Counted from the first letter of the stretch, positions 49,179 through 59,673 are shown. The stretch is DNA of 64,000 nt from Prochloraceae cyanobacterium PL24a_bin.78 (GCA_028281945.1 JANQIW010000172.1:1-64000); one strand, 5' to 3'. Made by a program: numbers and translations. The notes: generated by a model not told the origin, from the sequence alone.

Positions 49179-49500
49179 TTAGATGGGATTGGATTCAAAT
49201 TTGTTCCCTATTAGAACTAAAATTTTAATTGATAAAGGATTGAATACAGAAGAATTATTAATCACTTCTAAGATTTGGTTGATCTTTTCTATTTTTTTAC
49301 CTTCAATTTCTACTATAATCTTCTTTTTAAGAAGACAAGCTTTTGGTACATAACTATTTGAATTGGTTTAAATCACTAATATTCTATTTTCTGGAAATTT
49401 AAAATAGGAATTACGATTCGATTGATGAATTTTGACAACTTCAGAAGCTAATTCTGGTGTCAGTCATCCTATATAAATTCCTACATGAAGTCATTTTGTT
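49179..49500 (-). pseudogene. Decayed gene of unknown family with in-frame stops
   Basis: One minus-strand frame reads LHVGIYIG, stop, LTPELASEVVKIHQSNRNSY and onward to a second stop, then NSYVPKACLLKKKIIVEIEG and further to FESNPI and a final stop. Internal stops (at 49368, 49464 and 49491) all fall in the same frame. Composition is protein-like, so I read it as a pseudogene. I do not recognise the parent family. The rest of the 777-bp gap (49047-49823) shows nothing else. Confidence 0.5.
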
Positions 49501-49823
49501 ATTTTTTAATTATTTTTAGATTTCAAAACGATCGTATCATAATGGTGGTCAATTTTATTAATAACGATAGAGTTTCTTGAATTATTTTTTAAGTATACTA
49601 TATTGCAAAAAAATCAACAAAAGTTTTAGTATAGTATTTTAATTTAAAGTGTTAATAAAAATATTATCATAGAGTGGGAAGATATTTTAAGTAAATAAAA
49701 GTTTTTTATTGTCAAACTATTTCTAGAGAAATTAATAACTATTAAAAGTTAAAATTAATCCTTGAAAATCAATTTGGAAATTCAATTGAGAATTTAAAAT
49801 CAAATAAGTAATAGTTAAAAATC

Positions 49824-50606
49824 ATGAAAAGATATTTATTAGTTTTAAAATTATTTTGGACAACAGCAATGGCTGCTGAATTAGAATATCGACTAAATTT
49901 TGTGATAGCAGCAATTAGTAGTTTAGTTAATTTAATTGGCAGTATTTTTAGTTTATTTTTATTTTATCGTACTGGTTATACTTTTGAAGGTTGGGATTGG
50001 TTAGAAGCCATAATTATCTTAGGAATGTTTACTTTATTACAAGGTTTTTCAGCTACATTTTTAATCCCAAATCTTAACAAAATTGTTGAACAAGTTGAAC
50101 TCGGTACCTTAGATTTTGTCTTACTTAAACCTATTAGTAGTCAATTTTGGGTTTCTACTAGAATTATATCTCCTTGGGGATTTCCAGATATTATTTTTGG
50201 GATTTTAATTATTGCTTATGCCGGGATAAATTTAAATTTGAAATGGACAAATTATCTGCAAGGGATTGTGCCAATTATCTTTGGTTTAATAATCTTATAT
50301 AGTATTTGGTTTATGCTTGGAACCATGAGTATTTGGTTTGTCAAAGTATTTAATATTACCGAAGTTTTAAGAGGTTTATTAGAAGCAGGGCGTTATCCTA
50401 AAGTTGCTTATCCTGCTGCTTATAGATTTTTCTTTACTTTTGTTGTACCAGTAACTTTTCTTACTACCATACCCGCAGAAACTATTTTAGGTAGAAGCAA
50501 TTTTTATTGGATTATTGGTGCAGGTTTTTTAGCAGTTTTATTGTTTTTTATTGCCTATTTTTTTTGGAAATTTGCCCTAAGATTCTATACCAGTGCTTCT
50601 AGTTAA
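49824..50606 (+). CDS. ABC-2 type transporter permease (DUF990-like)
   Basis: The protein has 260 residues with six predicted membrane helices, beginning KLFWTTAMAAELEYRLNF. The segment VELGTLDFVLLKPISSQFWVS is typical of ABC-2 permeases of the COG3694/COG4587 type. These usually act as a pair with a second permease and an ATPase. Neither is adjacent here, so the partners are elsewhere. The transported substrate is unknown. Confidence 0.88.
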   Translation: MKRYLLVLKLFWTTAMAAELEYRLNFVIAAISSLVNLIGSIFSLFLFYRTGYTFEGWDWLEAIIILGMFTLLQGFSATFLIPNLNKIVEQVELGTLDFVLLKPISSQFWVSTRIISPWGFPDIIFGILIIAYAGINLNLKWTNYLQGIVPIIFGLIILYSIWFMLGTMSIWFVKVFNITEVLRGLLEAGRYPKVAYPAAYRFFFTFVVPVTFLTTIPAETILGRSNFYWIIGAGFLAVLLFFIAYFFWKFALRFYTSASS

Positions 50607-50631
50607 TTTTATTGAGAATTAACGGTTAAAA

Positions 50632-50979
50632 TTAACCAATTATCTTATAAAGAATAGAATTAACTAAACTCAAAGCTAAGGAACCAATAAAGGCACTTAT
50701 TAAACCCCAACGTAATCTAAATCCTTCTACTAAAGCTGCTGCTAAACCAAAGATAACGGCATTAATTATGAGGGAAAACAAACCAAAAGTAATAAGAGTT
50801 AAAGGTAAAGCTAAAACTTCAAAAACAGGCCTAACTACTGCATTTAAAAGCCCAAAAATAATGGCAGAAATTACAGCTTTGCCAACACTATCAATTTCCA
50901 CTCCAGTAGGCAATTTAGATACGATTAACAAACCAACAGAGGTAACAACCAATGCCATAATTAAACTCATAATATCCAT
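50632..50979 (-). CDS. Phage-holin-superfamily IV-like small membrane protein
   Basis: The protein has 115 residues and four hydrophobic helices. The GLLNAVVRPVFEVLALPLTLITFG motif (seen in part as VRPVFEVLALPLT) defines the DUF360/holin IV family of small four-helix bacterial membrane proteins. Despite the name, chromosomal members are not linked to phage. It is convergent with the ABC permease. Confidence 0.9.
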   Translation of the reverse strand: MDIMSLIMALVVTSVGLLIVSKLPTGVEIDSVGKAVISAIIFGLLNAVVRPVFEVLALPLTLITFGLFSLIINAVIFGLAAALVEGFRLRWGLISAFIGSLALSLVNSILYKIIG

Positions 50980-51146
50980 AATTTATTCCTCTCTTGTAAA
51001 GATTTTTGATAGTTTAATTTACTTCTATTATACCACAAAATCTAATTTCTTTGTTGCTAATTGTAAAGATAGTTTAAATAGATTTATGGAATTAACTATG
51101 AAGTTAAATTTAGATAACAATATAAAAAAAACTACATTTAAAACTA

Positions 51147-52238
51147 TTAAACATTGAATCTAAATAACATAACATCTCCTTCTTGAACCACATATTCTTT
51201 ACCTTCCGATCGCATTAAGCCCTTTTCTTTAGCAACATTCATACTACCTGATGTGACTAAATCGTGATAAGCGATGGTTTCTGCCCGAATAAAACCCCTT
51301 TCAAAATCCGTATGAATAACGCCTGCTGCCTGAGGTGCTTTCATTCCTGCGGTAATTGTCCAGGCTTTAGTTTCTGTTTCCCCTGTGGTAAAATAAGTAC
51401 GTAAGCCTAAAAGTTCATAGGTAGCCTTAATTAGAGATTTCAAACCTCCTTCACTTACCCCAAGAGATTCAAGAAAATCCCCCCTCTCTTCTTCTGGCAA
51501 TTCGATTAATTCAGATTCCACTTGGGCCGATACTTTGACAAGTTTAGCCTTTTCAGCAGAGGCAACTTGTTTCACTTGTTTAACCCAATCATTCCCACTA
51601 GCTAAATCATCTTCAGAGACATTAGCGGCATATATCATTAATTTACCACTCAACAAACCTAAATGTTTAACTGATTCTGCTTCTTCTTCTGTTAAATCCA
51701 ATGCTCTTACCGATTTACCTGCATCAAGATTTTTACTTAATTTTTCCAATACTTTTAATTCTTGTTCGTATTCCTTATTTTTTTTAACTTCTTTACGAAC
51801 TCTTTCTAATCTTTTTTCGATTTGAGCTAAATCAGATAAGATTAATTCTAAATTAATTACTTCAATATCCCTAACTGGATCAACTGATCCAGAAACGTGA
51901 ATAATATCATCGTCATCAAAACAACGAATAACATGAACGATAGCATCTACTTCTCGAATATTAGCTAAAAATTTATTTCCCAATCCTTCACCCTTACTCG
52001 CGCCTTTCACCAAACCAGCAATATCCACAAATTCAATTTGGGTAGGCACAATTTTCTGGGATTTAGAGATTTCTGCCAAGGCAGCCAAACGTTCATCTGG
52101 CACAGATACTACACCTACATTAGGTTCAATAGTACAAAAAGGAAAATTAGCGGCCTCCGCCTTAGCATTAGCAACTAGGGCGTTAAATAAGGTAGATTTG
52201 CCCACATTTGGTAATCCGACTATTCCGGCTTTTAGCAT
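51147..52238 (-). CDS. ychF: Redox-regulated ATPase/GTPase YchF
   Basis: The protein has 363 residues. It is an Obg-family P-loop protein with GLPNVGKSTLFNAL at the start, switch II DIAGLVKGASKGEGLGN, and NVSE in place of the usual NKxD motif, which explains the ATP preference of the family. A coiled coil follows, then a TGS domain ending GDVMLFRFNV. It interacts with ribosomes and responds to oxidative stress. The ATG start and full length agree with homologues. Confidence 0.97.
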   Translation of the reverse strand: MLKAGIVGLPNVGKSTLFNALVANAKAEAANFPFCTIEPNVGVVSVPDERLAALAEISKSQKIVPTQIEFVDIAGLVKGASKGEGLGNKFLANIREVDAIVHVIRCFDDDDIIHVSGSVDPVRDIEVINLELILSDLAQIEKRLERVRKEVKKNKEYEQELKVLEKLSKNLDAGKSVRALDLTEEEAESVKHLGLLSGKLMIYAANVSEDDLASGNDWVKQVKQVASAEKAKLVKVSAQVESELIELPEEERGDFLESLGVSEGGLKSLIKATYELLGLRTYFTTGETETKAWTITAGMKAPQAAGVIHTDFERGFIRAETIAYHDLVTSGSMNVAKEKGLMRSEGKEYVVQEGDVMLFRFNV

Positions 52239-52988
52239 GGTTATTAATACACTTCCATTGTTTTTAGAAACAAATATAATATTATATCTTCAAATTAATT
52301 ACTCTGGTTGATTTCATGGAGAATTTTGGCAAATACATACTTTTTCTTTTTTATCAATACAATTTTATATTTCTTTACTAACTGTTATCTTTCCCTCATC
52401 TCAATTAGTGAGATATACTATTTAATTTGGTTGCCTTAAACTTTTTATGATTTTCTCAAACCATTATCAACACTTAGTTTTAGCTTTTGCGATAAAATTT
52501 TAATTAAACCATGCCTGAGATTATATATTTTTTAGTATAGCTCATAATTGGTCAAATCTCCCCAAAACCCTAATTTATCAATCAATATTTTCCTCGTAAA
52601 GTTTTGTAAAGTTACCATGATTGATTTAAAAATCTAAAAGAAAAACCTATCACAATTAGTTTTGCTTATATTAATTGACTTTACTTATATTAATTGACTT
52701 TACCAAGATAATGTACTAAGAAAAATTAACAACCATGGTAGTTATGGAAAAATTCAAGCTGACAACATCTTGTTGTAATGGAAAGATAGATATTCATTGT
52801 TAATTAATTCACTATTGCCATAGCTTAAGAATCGCCTAAACTCGTATCAATTTAATGGAATGCTTCAGAAGTATTAGATGGAAATTTTTTGCCATGGATA
52901 ACCTTTTTAACTGGCAAAATTATTGATTGTCTATCACCACTTTAAGGTAAACTCCTTAATAAATTAAGACCTACAAATATTAATCAAT
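52239..52988. other. Long intergenic region upstream of malQ
   Basis: This 750-bp A/T-rich stretch between divergent ychF and malQ contains one perfect 19-bp tandem duplication (listed separately). Only short frames are present, such as a 22-codon one at 52735 with three Cys. No known RNA motif was seen. Confidence 0.45.
52665..52702 (+). repeat. Perfect 19-bp tandem duplication upstream of malQ
   Basis: cttatattaattgacttta occurs twice head to tail. Each unit contains TTGACT, so it could duplicate a -35-like element or an operator about 290 bp before malQ, or simply be slippage. Confidence 0.85.
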
Positions 52989-54497
52989 ATGACTTATCAA
53001 AGAAAAAGCGGTATCTTATTACATCCCACCTCTTTACCTAGTAATTTTGGCATTGGAGACTTAGGAAAACCCGCCTATGAATTTGTGGATTTTCTAAGTA
53101 AAAGTGGACAAAAAATCTGGCAAATATTACCATTAGGGCCTACAGGTTATGAACATTCTCCTTATACCATGAATTTTAGTGCATTTGCTGGCAATCCTTT
53201 GATGATTAGTTTGGAAATGTTAGCAGAAGAAGGGTTATTAAAACCAGATGAATTAATACCTCTTCAAGGAGAAAATATTAATCCCAATCGAGTTAATTTT
53301 GATCAAGTTATTCCCTACAAAACCAAGTATTTAAAACAAGCATATCAAGAATTTAAAAAGTCTTTACTTAACAATATAGAATTCGAGGAATTTGTTGAGA
53401 AATATGCTAATTGGTTAGAGGATTATTGTTTATTTATGGCAATATTTGAAGCTAACAATTACTTGCCTTGGAATCAATGGGAAAAATCTTTGGCTAGAAG
53501 AGAAAAAGATGCTCTTCAAAAACAAAGAGAAGAATTAAAAGAGAGTATTCTCTATCATAAATTTTTACAATATAAATTCTTCCAACAATGGACTAAATTA
53601 AGAAAATATACTAACGAAAAAGACATCCAAATTATTGGGGATGTTTCTATTTATGTTTGTCATAATAGCGCAGAAGTTTGGGGAAATCCAGACATATTTA
53701 AACTTAACCCAGAAACCTTAGAATCAGCATATATAGCAGGGGTGCCTCCGGATTTCTTTAGTGCAACTGGGCAAGTTTGGGGGAATCCTGTTTACAATTG
53801 GGAGGTTTTAGAAAAGACAGAATTTGCATGGTGGATTGAGCGTTTTCGAGCGACTTTAGAGTATGTTGATTTAGTTAGAATTGATCATTTTCGTGGCTTT
53901 GAAGCTTATTGGGAAATACCTGGTGGTGAGGAGACTGCTATTAATGGAAAATGGGTTAAGGCACCGGGGATGGAATTCTTTAAAACTATGGAAACAAAAT
54001 TGGGTAAGTTACCTGTATTAGCGGAAGATTTAGGGATAATAACTCCACCGGTTGAAGAGTTAAGAAATACTTTTGATTTTCCGGGAATGAAAATTTTACA
54101 ATTTGCTTTTGGGGATGATTCTAATAATCCTTATTTACCTCATAATTATATTCGCAATTGTTTAGTTTATACTGGCACTCATGATAACGATACTACTATT
54201 GGTTGGTGGGAAAAATCTGATGATAAACAAAAGGAATTTGTTGCTAAATATTTGGGTTATTCTTCTTTTGATGAGGTTAAAGCTATCAATTGGGATTTGA
54301 TTCGTTTGGCTTTAAATTCTGTAGCTGAAACTGCTATTCTTCCTCTTCAAGATATACTAGATTTGGATAATAATAGCAGAATGAATGATCCTAGTATTAC
54401 TCCTGGTAATTGGCGTTGGCGTTATCAAAGCAATGATTTATTGACTCCAGAATTGGCAGAGAAACTTTTACAATTAACTCGGATTTATAATCGTTAA
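52989..54497 (+). CDS. malQ: 4-alpha-glucanotransferase
   Basis: The protein has 502 residues. It is a GH77 enzyme starting RKSGILLHPTSLPSNFGIGDLG, with VDLVRIDHFRGF (nucleophile Asp), PVLAEDLG (acid/base Glu) and YTGTHDNDT (stabilising Asp) all intact. It transfers malto-oligosaccharide segments between alpha-glucan chains in the cytoplasm and acts in glycogen or starch turnover with GlgB. Confidence 0.97.
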   Translation: MTYQRKSGILLHPTSLPSNFGIGDLGKPAYEFVDFLSKSGQKIWQILPLGPTGYEHSPYTMNFSAFAGNPLMISLEMLAEEGLLKPDELIPLQGENINPNRVNFDQVIPYKTKYLKQAYQEFKKSLLNNIEFEEFVEKYANWLEDYCLFMAIFEANNYLPWNQWEKSLARREKDALQKQREELKESILYHKFLQYKFFQQWTKLRKYTNEKDIQIIGDVSIYVCHNSAEVWGNPDIFKLNPETLESAYIAGVPPDFFSATGQVWGNPVYNWEVLEKTEFAWWIERFRATLEYVDLVRIDHFRGFEAYWEIPGGEETAINGKWVKAPGMEFFKTMETKLGKLPVLAEDLGIITPPVEELRNTFDFPGMKILQFAFGDDSNNPYLPHNYIRNCLVYTGTHDNDTTIGWWEKSDDKQKEFVAKYLGYSSFDEVKAINWDLIRLALNSVAETAILPLQDILDLDNNSRMNDPSITPGNWRWRYQSNDLLTPELAEKLLQLTRIYNR

Positions 54498-54576
54498 TTT
54501 GGATATTTTGTAATAGTAGTTTTTGTTATCATCCTGATTCAATCAAAACGTAAACCTTCTTCAAATTAATCAAAAA

Positions 54577-55251
54577 ATGCCATTATACATTAGTAGCGAA
54601 GCTCATCAAAAATCTGTCTTAGTAGTTCATATTCCCAAAACCGCAGGGATTGCCATCAGGAAGGGTTTAAATCGCAATCAATATCGAATAACTCCTTTAG
54701 TAGGAAAATATTCATGGCTCAATCTACAACGTAAATTGAAGGGAATTCCACTCCCTGGAATGCACGGAAAAGCTAAGGATTATAAACAAATTCTTGGAGA
54801 AAAGAATTGGGAAAAACTATTTTCTTTTGCTTTTGTTAGAAATCCTTGGGATTTGATGGTATCAAGTTATTTTTATTGGCTTCAAATTGCTAAAACAAAG
54901 TCACAAGACAATATTCGACAACAGGCAGAAGAAATTCGTCGTTTGGGTAGTTTTTCTAATTTCATTAAGTCTCCCTACGGCAGTGAAATGATTAATGATG
55001 AGTATGGTAATATAATGGATTGGATTACCGATGGAGAAGGTCAAGTTATTGTTAAATATGTGGGTAAATTTGAAAATTTAGAAACAGATTGGGAAAATAT
55101 ATGTAAAATTCTAGATTTAAAAAATACAAATTTAGATCATCTTAACAAAAGCAAGCATTCACATTATCAAGATTACTATGATGAACAAACTAAAAAACTG
55201 ATTGGAAGTAGATTTGAATGGGTAATAGAACATTTCAAATATCAATTTTGA
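54577..55251 (+). CDS. Sulfotransferase family 2-like protein
   Basis: The protein has 224 residues. VLVVHIPKTAGIAIRKGL is the 5'-phosphosulfate-binding loop of membrane-type sulfotransferases (HS2ST/family 2), and FAFVRNPWDLMVSSYFYW is the 3'-phosphate-binding strand-helix. It would transfer sulfate from PAPS to a carbohydrate hydroxyl. No signal peptide is visible. It is 80 bp after malQ, and a second, unrelated-type sulfotransferase is at 60 kb. Confidence 0.9.
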   Translation: MPLYISSEAHQKSVLVVHIPKTAGIAIRKGLNRNQYRITPLVGKYSWLNLQRKLKGIPLPGMHGKAKDYKQILGEKNWEKLFSFAFVRNPWDLMVSSYFYWLQIAKTKSQDNIRQQAEEIRRLGSFSNFIKSPYGSEMINDEYGNIMDWITDGEGQVIVKYVGKFENLETDWENICKILDLKNTNLDHLNKSKHSHYQDYYDEQTKKLIGSRFEWVIEHFKYQF

Positions 55252-56316
55252 TCTATCTTTAGTTGTGTATTTAAAAACTATCCATACAAATATCTGGGCT
55301 TTCACCAGATTCTTTGCATTTCTCTAATAATGTCAATTTAGTAGATTTTTTCAGCACAAAACTTGGATAAAGTCTAGTAAAATAAGTAAAACTAATGTTT
55401 AATAGCTTTTCTCTTTTAAAATTAAAATCAAACTCTTAACTTAACAAAAGTTAACTATGAAAATAATTATCATTAAGTAACGAGCTTGCTTTATTTCAAC
55501 CTTTATGATATATATTTAAGAGTAAACATCTCAGGCTTGTCACGACTAAAAATTAACATTGTAAGCTACAACTCTCTATTTATAGAGTTTATAGAGAATC
55601 AAACCTGTCAAAAGATAGCAAATTTCAATGCAATGCGTCACCAATTTAGGTAACAGTTAGTAACAAACAATAAATAAACATTAAGTAGTATTGACAAATT
55701 AGTAATATTATGTACTGGGAAAATTTTCTTGATTTGCTATTTTTAGGTTATAAAACAAATAAGAAAAAAGATACTAATATTAAATTACTTTTATTAAAGA
55801 AAGCATGATGGAAGATTCAAAATCTACATTCCAATCAATTTTTATCCAAATTATATCTTATTATCTCGAAAATCTTGATTGAGATATCTAGGTTGGAAGT
55901 AGGATAATTTTGAAAAATATTTATAATATTTATATCAATATCAGATTTACACTAAATTTTAATAGTTTATCTATGTTTTCTATACCTTTAAGAAAGTATT
56001 GATTGTTTATATTCTAAATTTCTATTTAGAAAAGTCAAAACTTTAGCTTAATTTATATTAAAAAATATCGATTACTTAATATTCCATAGCCAAAAAAAAT
56101 ATTAGCAAAAGTTAATTAATAACCTCTTGAAATCTTTTATATGGAGAATATGGAGGAATAAAAATCAAGATAATAGTTAAAATTAAGTTAAATTGATCGA
56201 GTAATAATTATCTATAAAGAGGACAAAAAAGAGAATATAGCTGAGCAAATTTGATATTACATAGATCTTCTTGCTGATTGCATCGATCTTTTTCATTATT
56301 TACTTTTTACTTAAAA
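55252..56316. other. Long intergenic region
   Basis: This 1,065-bp A/T-rich stretch, the longest gene-free region here, contains only short frames, for example a 32-codon one at 55710 preceded by TTGACA. There is also a short palindrome ctctatttatagag near 55575. I see no tRNA, known small photosynthetic gene or MITE copy. Confidence 0.45.
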
Positions 56317-57786
56317 ATGAATTATCCATCTCAAAAACAGACACCAATAGTAGAAGCCTTAAAAAAAAGTGCCATAAATAAGAATGCACCCTTTTACACA
56401 CCAGGGCATAAAAAAGGGCAAGGAATATCTCAAATATTAGAAAACTTCTTAGGAAAATCAGTATTCAAAGCCGACTTACCAGAATTACCAGAATTAGATA
56501 ATCTATATGCACCAACAGGAATAATTCAACAAGCCCAACAACTAGCATCTCTAGCATTTGGCGCAGAAAAAACATGGTTTTTAGTCAATGGCTCAACTTG
56601 TGGAATAATTGCCGCCATTCTAGCCACTTGTAACCCCGGAGAAAAAATTATTCTCCCTAGAAATATACATATCTCCGCCATATCAGGATTGATCTTATCA
56701 GGAGCCATACCCATATTTATCAACCCCGAATATAACCAAGAGTTGGATATAGTAGGCAGCATTACCCCAGAAACCCTAGAAAAAACCTTAAAAAACCATC
56801 CAGATACCAAAGCCGTGATGATAGTCTACCCAACCTATCAAGGCATATGTGGAGATATTCAAGCCATAGCAAACATTACCCATCAATACAATATTCCTCT
56901 CTTAGTAGACGAAGCACATGGAGGGCATTTCCACTTTCATCCAGACTTACCAAAAGCCGCCTTAGCAGCAGATGCAGATTTAACTATACAATCCACCCAC
57001 AAAGTATTAGGTGCCATTACTCAAGCTTCCATGCTTCACCTACAAGGAAAGAGAATCTCACCTCAAAGGATCGATCGAGCAATACAATTAGTCCAATCTA
57101 CCAGCCCAAATTATTTACTCCTAGCCTCGTTAGATGCCGCCAGACAACAAATGGCAACCCAAGGGCAAGAATTATTAACCCACACCTTACAATTAGCATC
57201 TGATGCCAGAGAAGGAATCTCTTCTATTCCCCAAATCGATACCATTGAATTAGATAATCTCCAACTTCCAAAGCATAAACTCGATCGTACAAGGTTAACT
57301 ATCAACCTGAATAAACTAGGTATCGATGGTTTTCTCGCCGACGAAATCCTACACCAACAACTAGGAGTAACGGCAGAATTACCCTTGCAGCAAAACCTCA
57401 GCTTTATCATATCCATTGGCAACACCAAAACAGATATAGAAAAACTCATAATTGCCCTAAATACCCTAGCAAAAGAGCATTATCAAACCCATTCCACCAT
57501 CAAATCATTATCAGTATCATCTCCTCTGAAATTACCGCCAAGCAAGATTTCCCTATCCCCCAGGGAAGCATATTTTGCCCCGTCAAAAAATGTATCAATT
57601 GCCATAGCAAAGGGTAAAATAAGTGCAGAGACTATTTGCCCTTATCCACCAGGTATACCTGTGTTGATGCTGGGAGAAACCATTTCTACTGAAGCTATCG
57701 ACTATCTCCAACAAACCCTTCTCAAAGGGGGAATAATTACAGGTTGTAGCGATTCAACCCTTCAAACTTTAAAAATAATCATTTAA
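56317..57786 (+). CDS. Orn/Lys/Arg decarboxylase family protein
   Basis: The protein has 489 residues from the ATG giving MNYPSQKQTP; an upstream TTG 13 codons earlier is rejected. It belongs to the PLP fold-type I basic amino-acid decarboxylases: FYTPGHKKGQG, LVDEAHGGHFHFH and the PLP lysine in STHKVLG (K229). It lacks the N-terminal wing domain of inducible enterobacterial enzymes, as cyanobacterial members do. It makes a diamine or agmatine, and the exact substrate is uncertain. cbiT starts 12 bp downstream. Confidence 0.92.
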   Translation: MNYPSQKQTPIVEALKKSAINKNAPFYTPGHKKGQGISQILENFLGKSVFKADLPELPELDNLYAPTGIIQQAQQLASLAFGAEKTWFLVNGSTCGIIAAILATCNPGEKIILPRNIHISAISGLILSGAIPIFINPEYNQELDIVGSITPETLEKTLKNHPDTKAVMIVYPTYQGICGDIQAIANITHQYNIPLLVDEAHGGHFHFHPDLPKAALAADADLTIQSTHKVLGAITQASMLHLQGKRISPQRIDRAIQLVQSTSPNYLLLASLDAARQQMATQGQELLTHTLQLASDAREGISSIPQIDTIELDNLQLPKHKLDRTRLTINLNKLGIDGFLADEILHQQLGVTAELPLQQNLSFIISIGNTKTDIEKLIIALNTLAKEHYQTHSTIKSLSVSSPLKLPPSKISLSPREAYFAPSKNVSIAIAKGKISAETICPYPPGIPVLMLGETISTEAIDYLQQTLLKGGIITGCSDSTLQTLKIII

Positions 57787-57797
57787 TATATAAATAT

Positions 57798-58388
57798 ATG
57801 CTTTGGCCTTATAAAACCCCTGGTATCCCAGATAATTTATTTGAAACCCTTCCTGGTATTCCCCTTAGCAAAAGAGAAGTAAGACTTCTATTGATTTCTG
57901 CTTTAAAATTTCCAGAAAACTCAGTATTATGGGATATCGGCGCAGGCACTGGTACAATACCAGTAGAAATAGGATTACTCTGCCCTAATAGTAAAATTAT
58001 TGCCATCGAAAGAGATGAGGATGTGGCAAATTTAATTCTGCGTAACTGTCAAAAATTTGGTGTCAATAATGTAGAAATCAAACTAGGCAAAGCACCAGAA
58101 TGCCTTAAAGAAATTCAAGAATTACCTCATAGAATCTGTCTTGAAGGAGGAAGGCCTATTAAAGAAATTTTGAAAGAAGTTTGGCAATATCTTAATCATG
58201 ATGGAAGAATTGTTGCAACTGCAAGCTCTTTACAAAATCTTTACACTATTTCTGAAGGATTAGCAGAATTACAAGCTCGTAATATCGAAGTAGTTCAATC
58301 TGCTACCAATCGTTTAGAAACCAGAGGCATAAATCAAACCTTTGCTGCAGTGGATCCAATTTTTATTCTTAGTGGGGAGAAATTCTAG
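57798..58388 (+). CDS. cbiT: Precorrin-6B C5,15-methyltransferase subunit CbiT
   Basis: The protein has 196 residues. It begins MLWPYKTPGIPDNLFE and has the GIPLSKREVR motif and the SAM site WDIGAGTGTIPVEI, all characteristic of CbiT, the decarboxylating C15-methyltransferase of cobalamin synthesis. CbiE is not fused here and would be encoded elsewhere. Tight spacing with the decarboxylase suggests co-transcription. Confidence 0.94.
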   Translation: MLWPYKTPGIPDNLFETLPGIPLSKREVRLLLISALKFPENSVLWDIGAGTGTIPVEIGLLCPNSKIIAIERDEDVANLILRNCQKFGVNNVEIKLGKAPECLKEIQELPHRICLEGGRPIKEILKEVWQYLNHDGRIVATASSLQNLYTISEGLAELQARNIEVVQSATNRLETRGINQTFAAVDPIFILSGEKF

Positions 58389-58471
58389 TATCAAGCCAAC
58401 AAAGAAAATATTCTTTACACAAAAACAAGTTAATTTACAATTTGCACAAATACAAAGGCAAATCAAAGGGT

Positions 58472-58617
58472 TTATATCAATTTTCTAAAACTGTGATAGA
58501 GTTAAAGCTATCGAAAACCTACTGACTCTCAACGTAAAACCTATCTCCCTTGTCTCCCTTGTCTTCTTTGTCTCTCCATCACCAACGATGTCATACTAAT
58601 GGATAAAATGATATTAC
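58472..58617 (+). mobile_element. MITE-like repeat copy
   Basis: The left end TATATCAATTTTCTAAAACT, TGATAGAGTTAAAGC, a core of TCTCCCTTGT repeats, and the right end GGATAAAATGATATTA match the 28.5-kb copy closely when one of the two is inverted. It lies between cbiT and cdsA in a 367-bp gap. Confidence 0.85.
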
Positions 58618-58755
58618 CCCCTTCAGGTAAGTTTTTTGAAGTCAAATTTTCTAAATCATCAATTGTCAATTATCACATCTATTACGGTAGTTTGTCTTAA
58701 TGTAAATGCTACAATTAATCTAATCATAACTATTTCTTAAATTTAAAATAAAGCT

Positions 58756-59673
58756 ATGCAAGAATCAATATTAACTCAAAAAGGCAATGCCATGCCCTGG
58801 GCGCGTATCGGTAGCGCAATAGTAGCCATCGCCTTAGCTTTAGGCATGATTATTTTAGGGGGATGGTATTTCACTTTATGTTTTCAAGTAATTGTTTTTT
58901 TAGGACAATTAGAGTATTTTAACTTAGTTAGGGCAAAAGGAATCGCCCCAGCGGCAAAAACCACCCTCTTTGTTTCTCAATTATTGTTACTTAGTGCGGC
59001 ATTTATTCCTTCTTTAACTGATGCTGTTTTTTGTTTGGCAGGTGCTTTTATCTGTTTTTATCTACTGTTTCAGCCAAAATTAGCAACCATTGCTGATATC
59101 TCAACTTCAATTTTAGGCTTATTTTATATTGGTTATTTACCTAGCTACTGGATTAAATTAAGAGTAGCTTTAGATACTACTTCCCAAAATATTGGTAATA
59201 CTTTACCATTTAATGGTTATTGGCCTCAATCTTGGGCTAATCCTAATAATTTTCCAGATGCTTTGAAGGTGACTTTTTTAGCAATGGCTTGCATTTGGGC
59301 GGCAGATATAGGCGCTTATATTATGGGTAAATATTTTGGGCGCACTAAATTATCCCAAATTAGCCCGAAAAAAACTGTCGAAGGTGCTATTTTTGGTTTG
59401 ATTGGTAGCGTAATTATAGCTGAATTGGGGGCTTCTTATTTACATTGGCCAAGTTGGCCTATCGCTGGTATGATATTAGGATTACTTATTGGAATTGTTA
59501 GTTTATTGGGAGATTTAACTGAGTCTTTGATAAAAAGGGATGCTGGTGTGAAAGATTCTGGAAAACTTATTCCAGGGCATGGTGGAATTCTCGATCGAAC
59601 GGATAGTTATGTTTTTACTGCACCTTTAGTTTATTATTTTGTCACTTTATTTTTACCTTTATTACCAGGATAA
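58756..59673 (+). CDS. cdsA: Phosphatidate cytidylyltransferase (CDP-diacylglycerol synthase)
   Basis: The protein has 305 residues with about eight membrane helices. The family signature S-x-x-K-R-x4-K-D is present as ESLIKRDAGVKDSGKLIPGH, followed by GGILDRTDS. It makes CDP-diacylglycerol from phosphatidate and CTP for phosphatidylglycerol synthesis. It is monocistronic, flanked by MITE-like copies. Confidence 0.97.
   Translation: MQESILTQKGNAMPWARIGSAIVAIALALGMIILGGWYFTLCFQVIVFLGQLEYFNLVRAKGIAPAAKTTLFVSQLLLLSAAFIPSLTDAVFCLAGAFICFYLLFQPKLATIADISTSILGLFYIGYLPSYWIKLRVALDTTSQNIGNTLPFNGYWPQSWANPNNFPDALKVTFLAMACIWAADIGAYIMGKYFGRTKLSQISPKKTVEGAIFGLIGSVIIAELGASYLHWPSWPIAGMILGLLIGIVSLLGDLTESLIKRDAGVKDSGKLIPGHGGILDRTDSYVFTAPLVYYFVTLFLPLLPG

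Noticed and set aside
52735-52803. 22-codon Cys-containing frame in the ychF-malQ gap
   Set aside because: It is too short and without supporting signals. It could be noted again if conserved in relatives.
55320-55450. Open minus-strand frame of about 54 codons after the first sulfotransferase gene
   Set aside because: It has no ATG, GTG or TTG at a sensible position and no recognisable motif.
55710-55808. 32-codon frame preceded by TTGACA in the longest gap
   Set aside because: It matches no small cyanobacterial protein I know and has no clear ribosome-binding site. Short frames are expected by chance in A/T-rich DNA.
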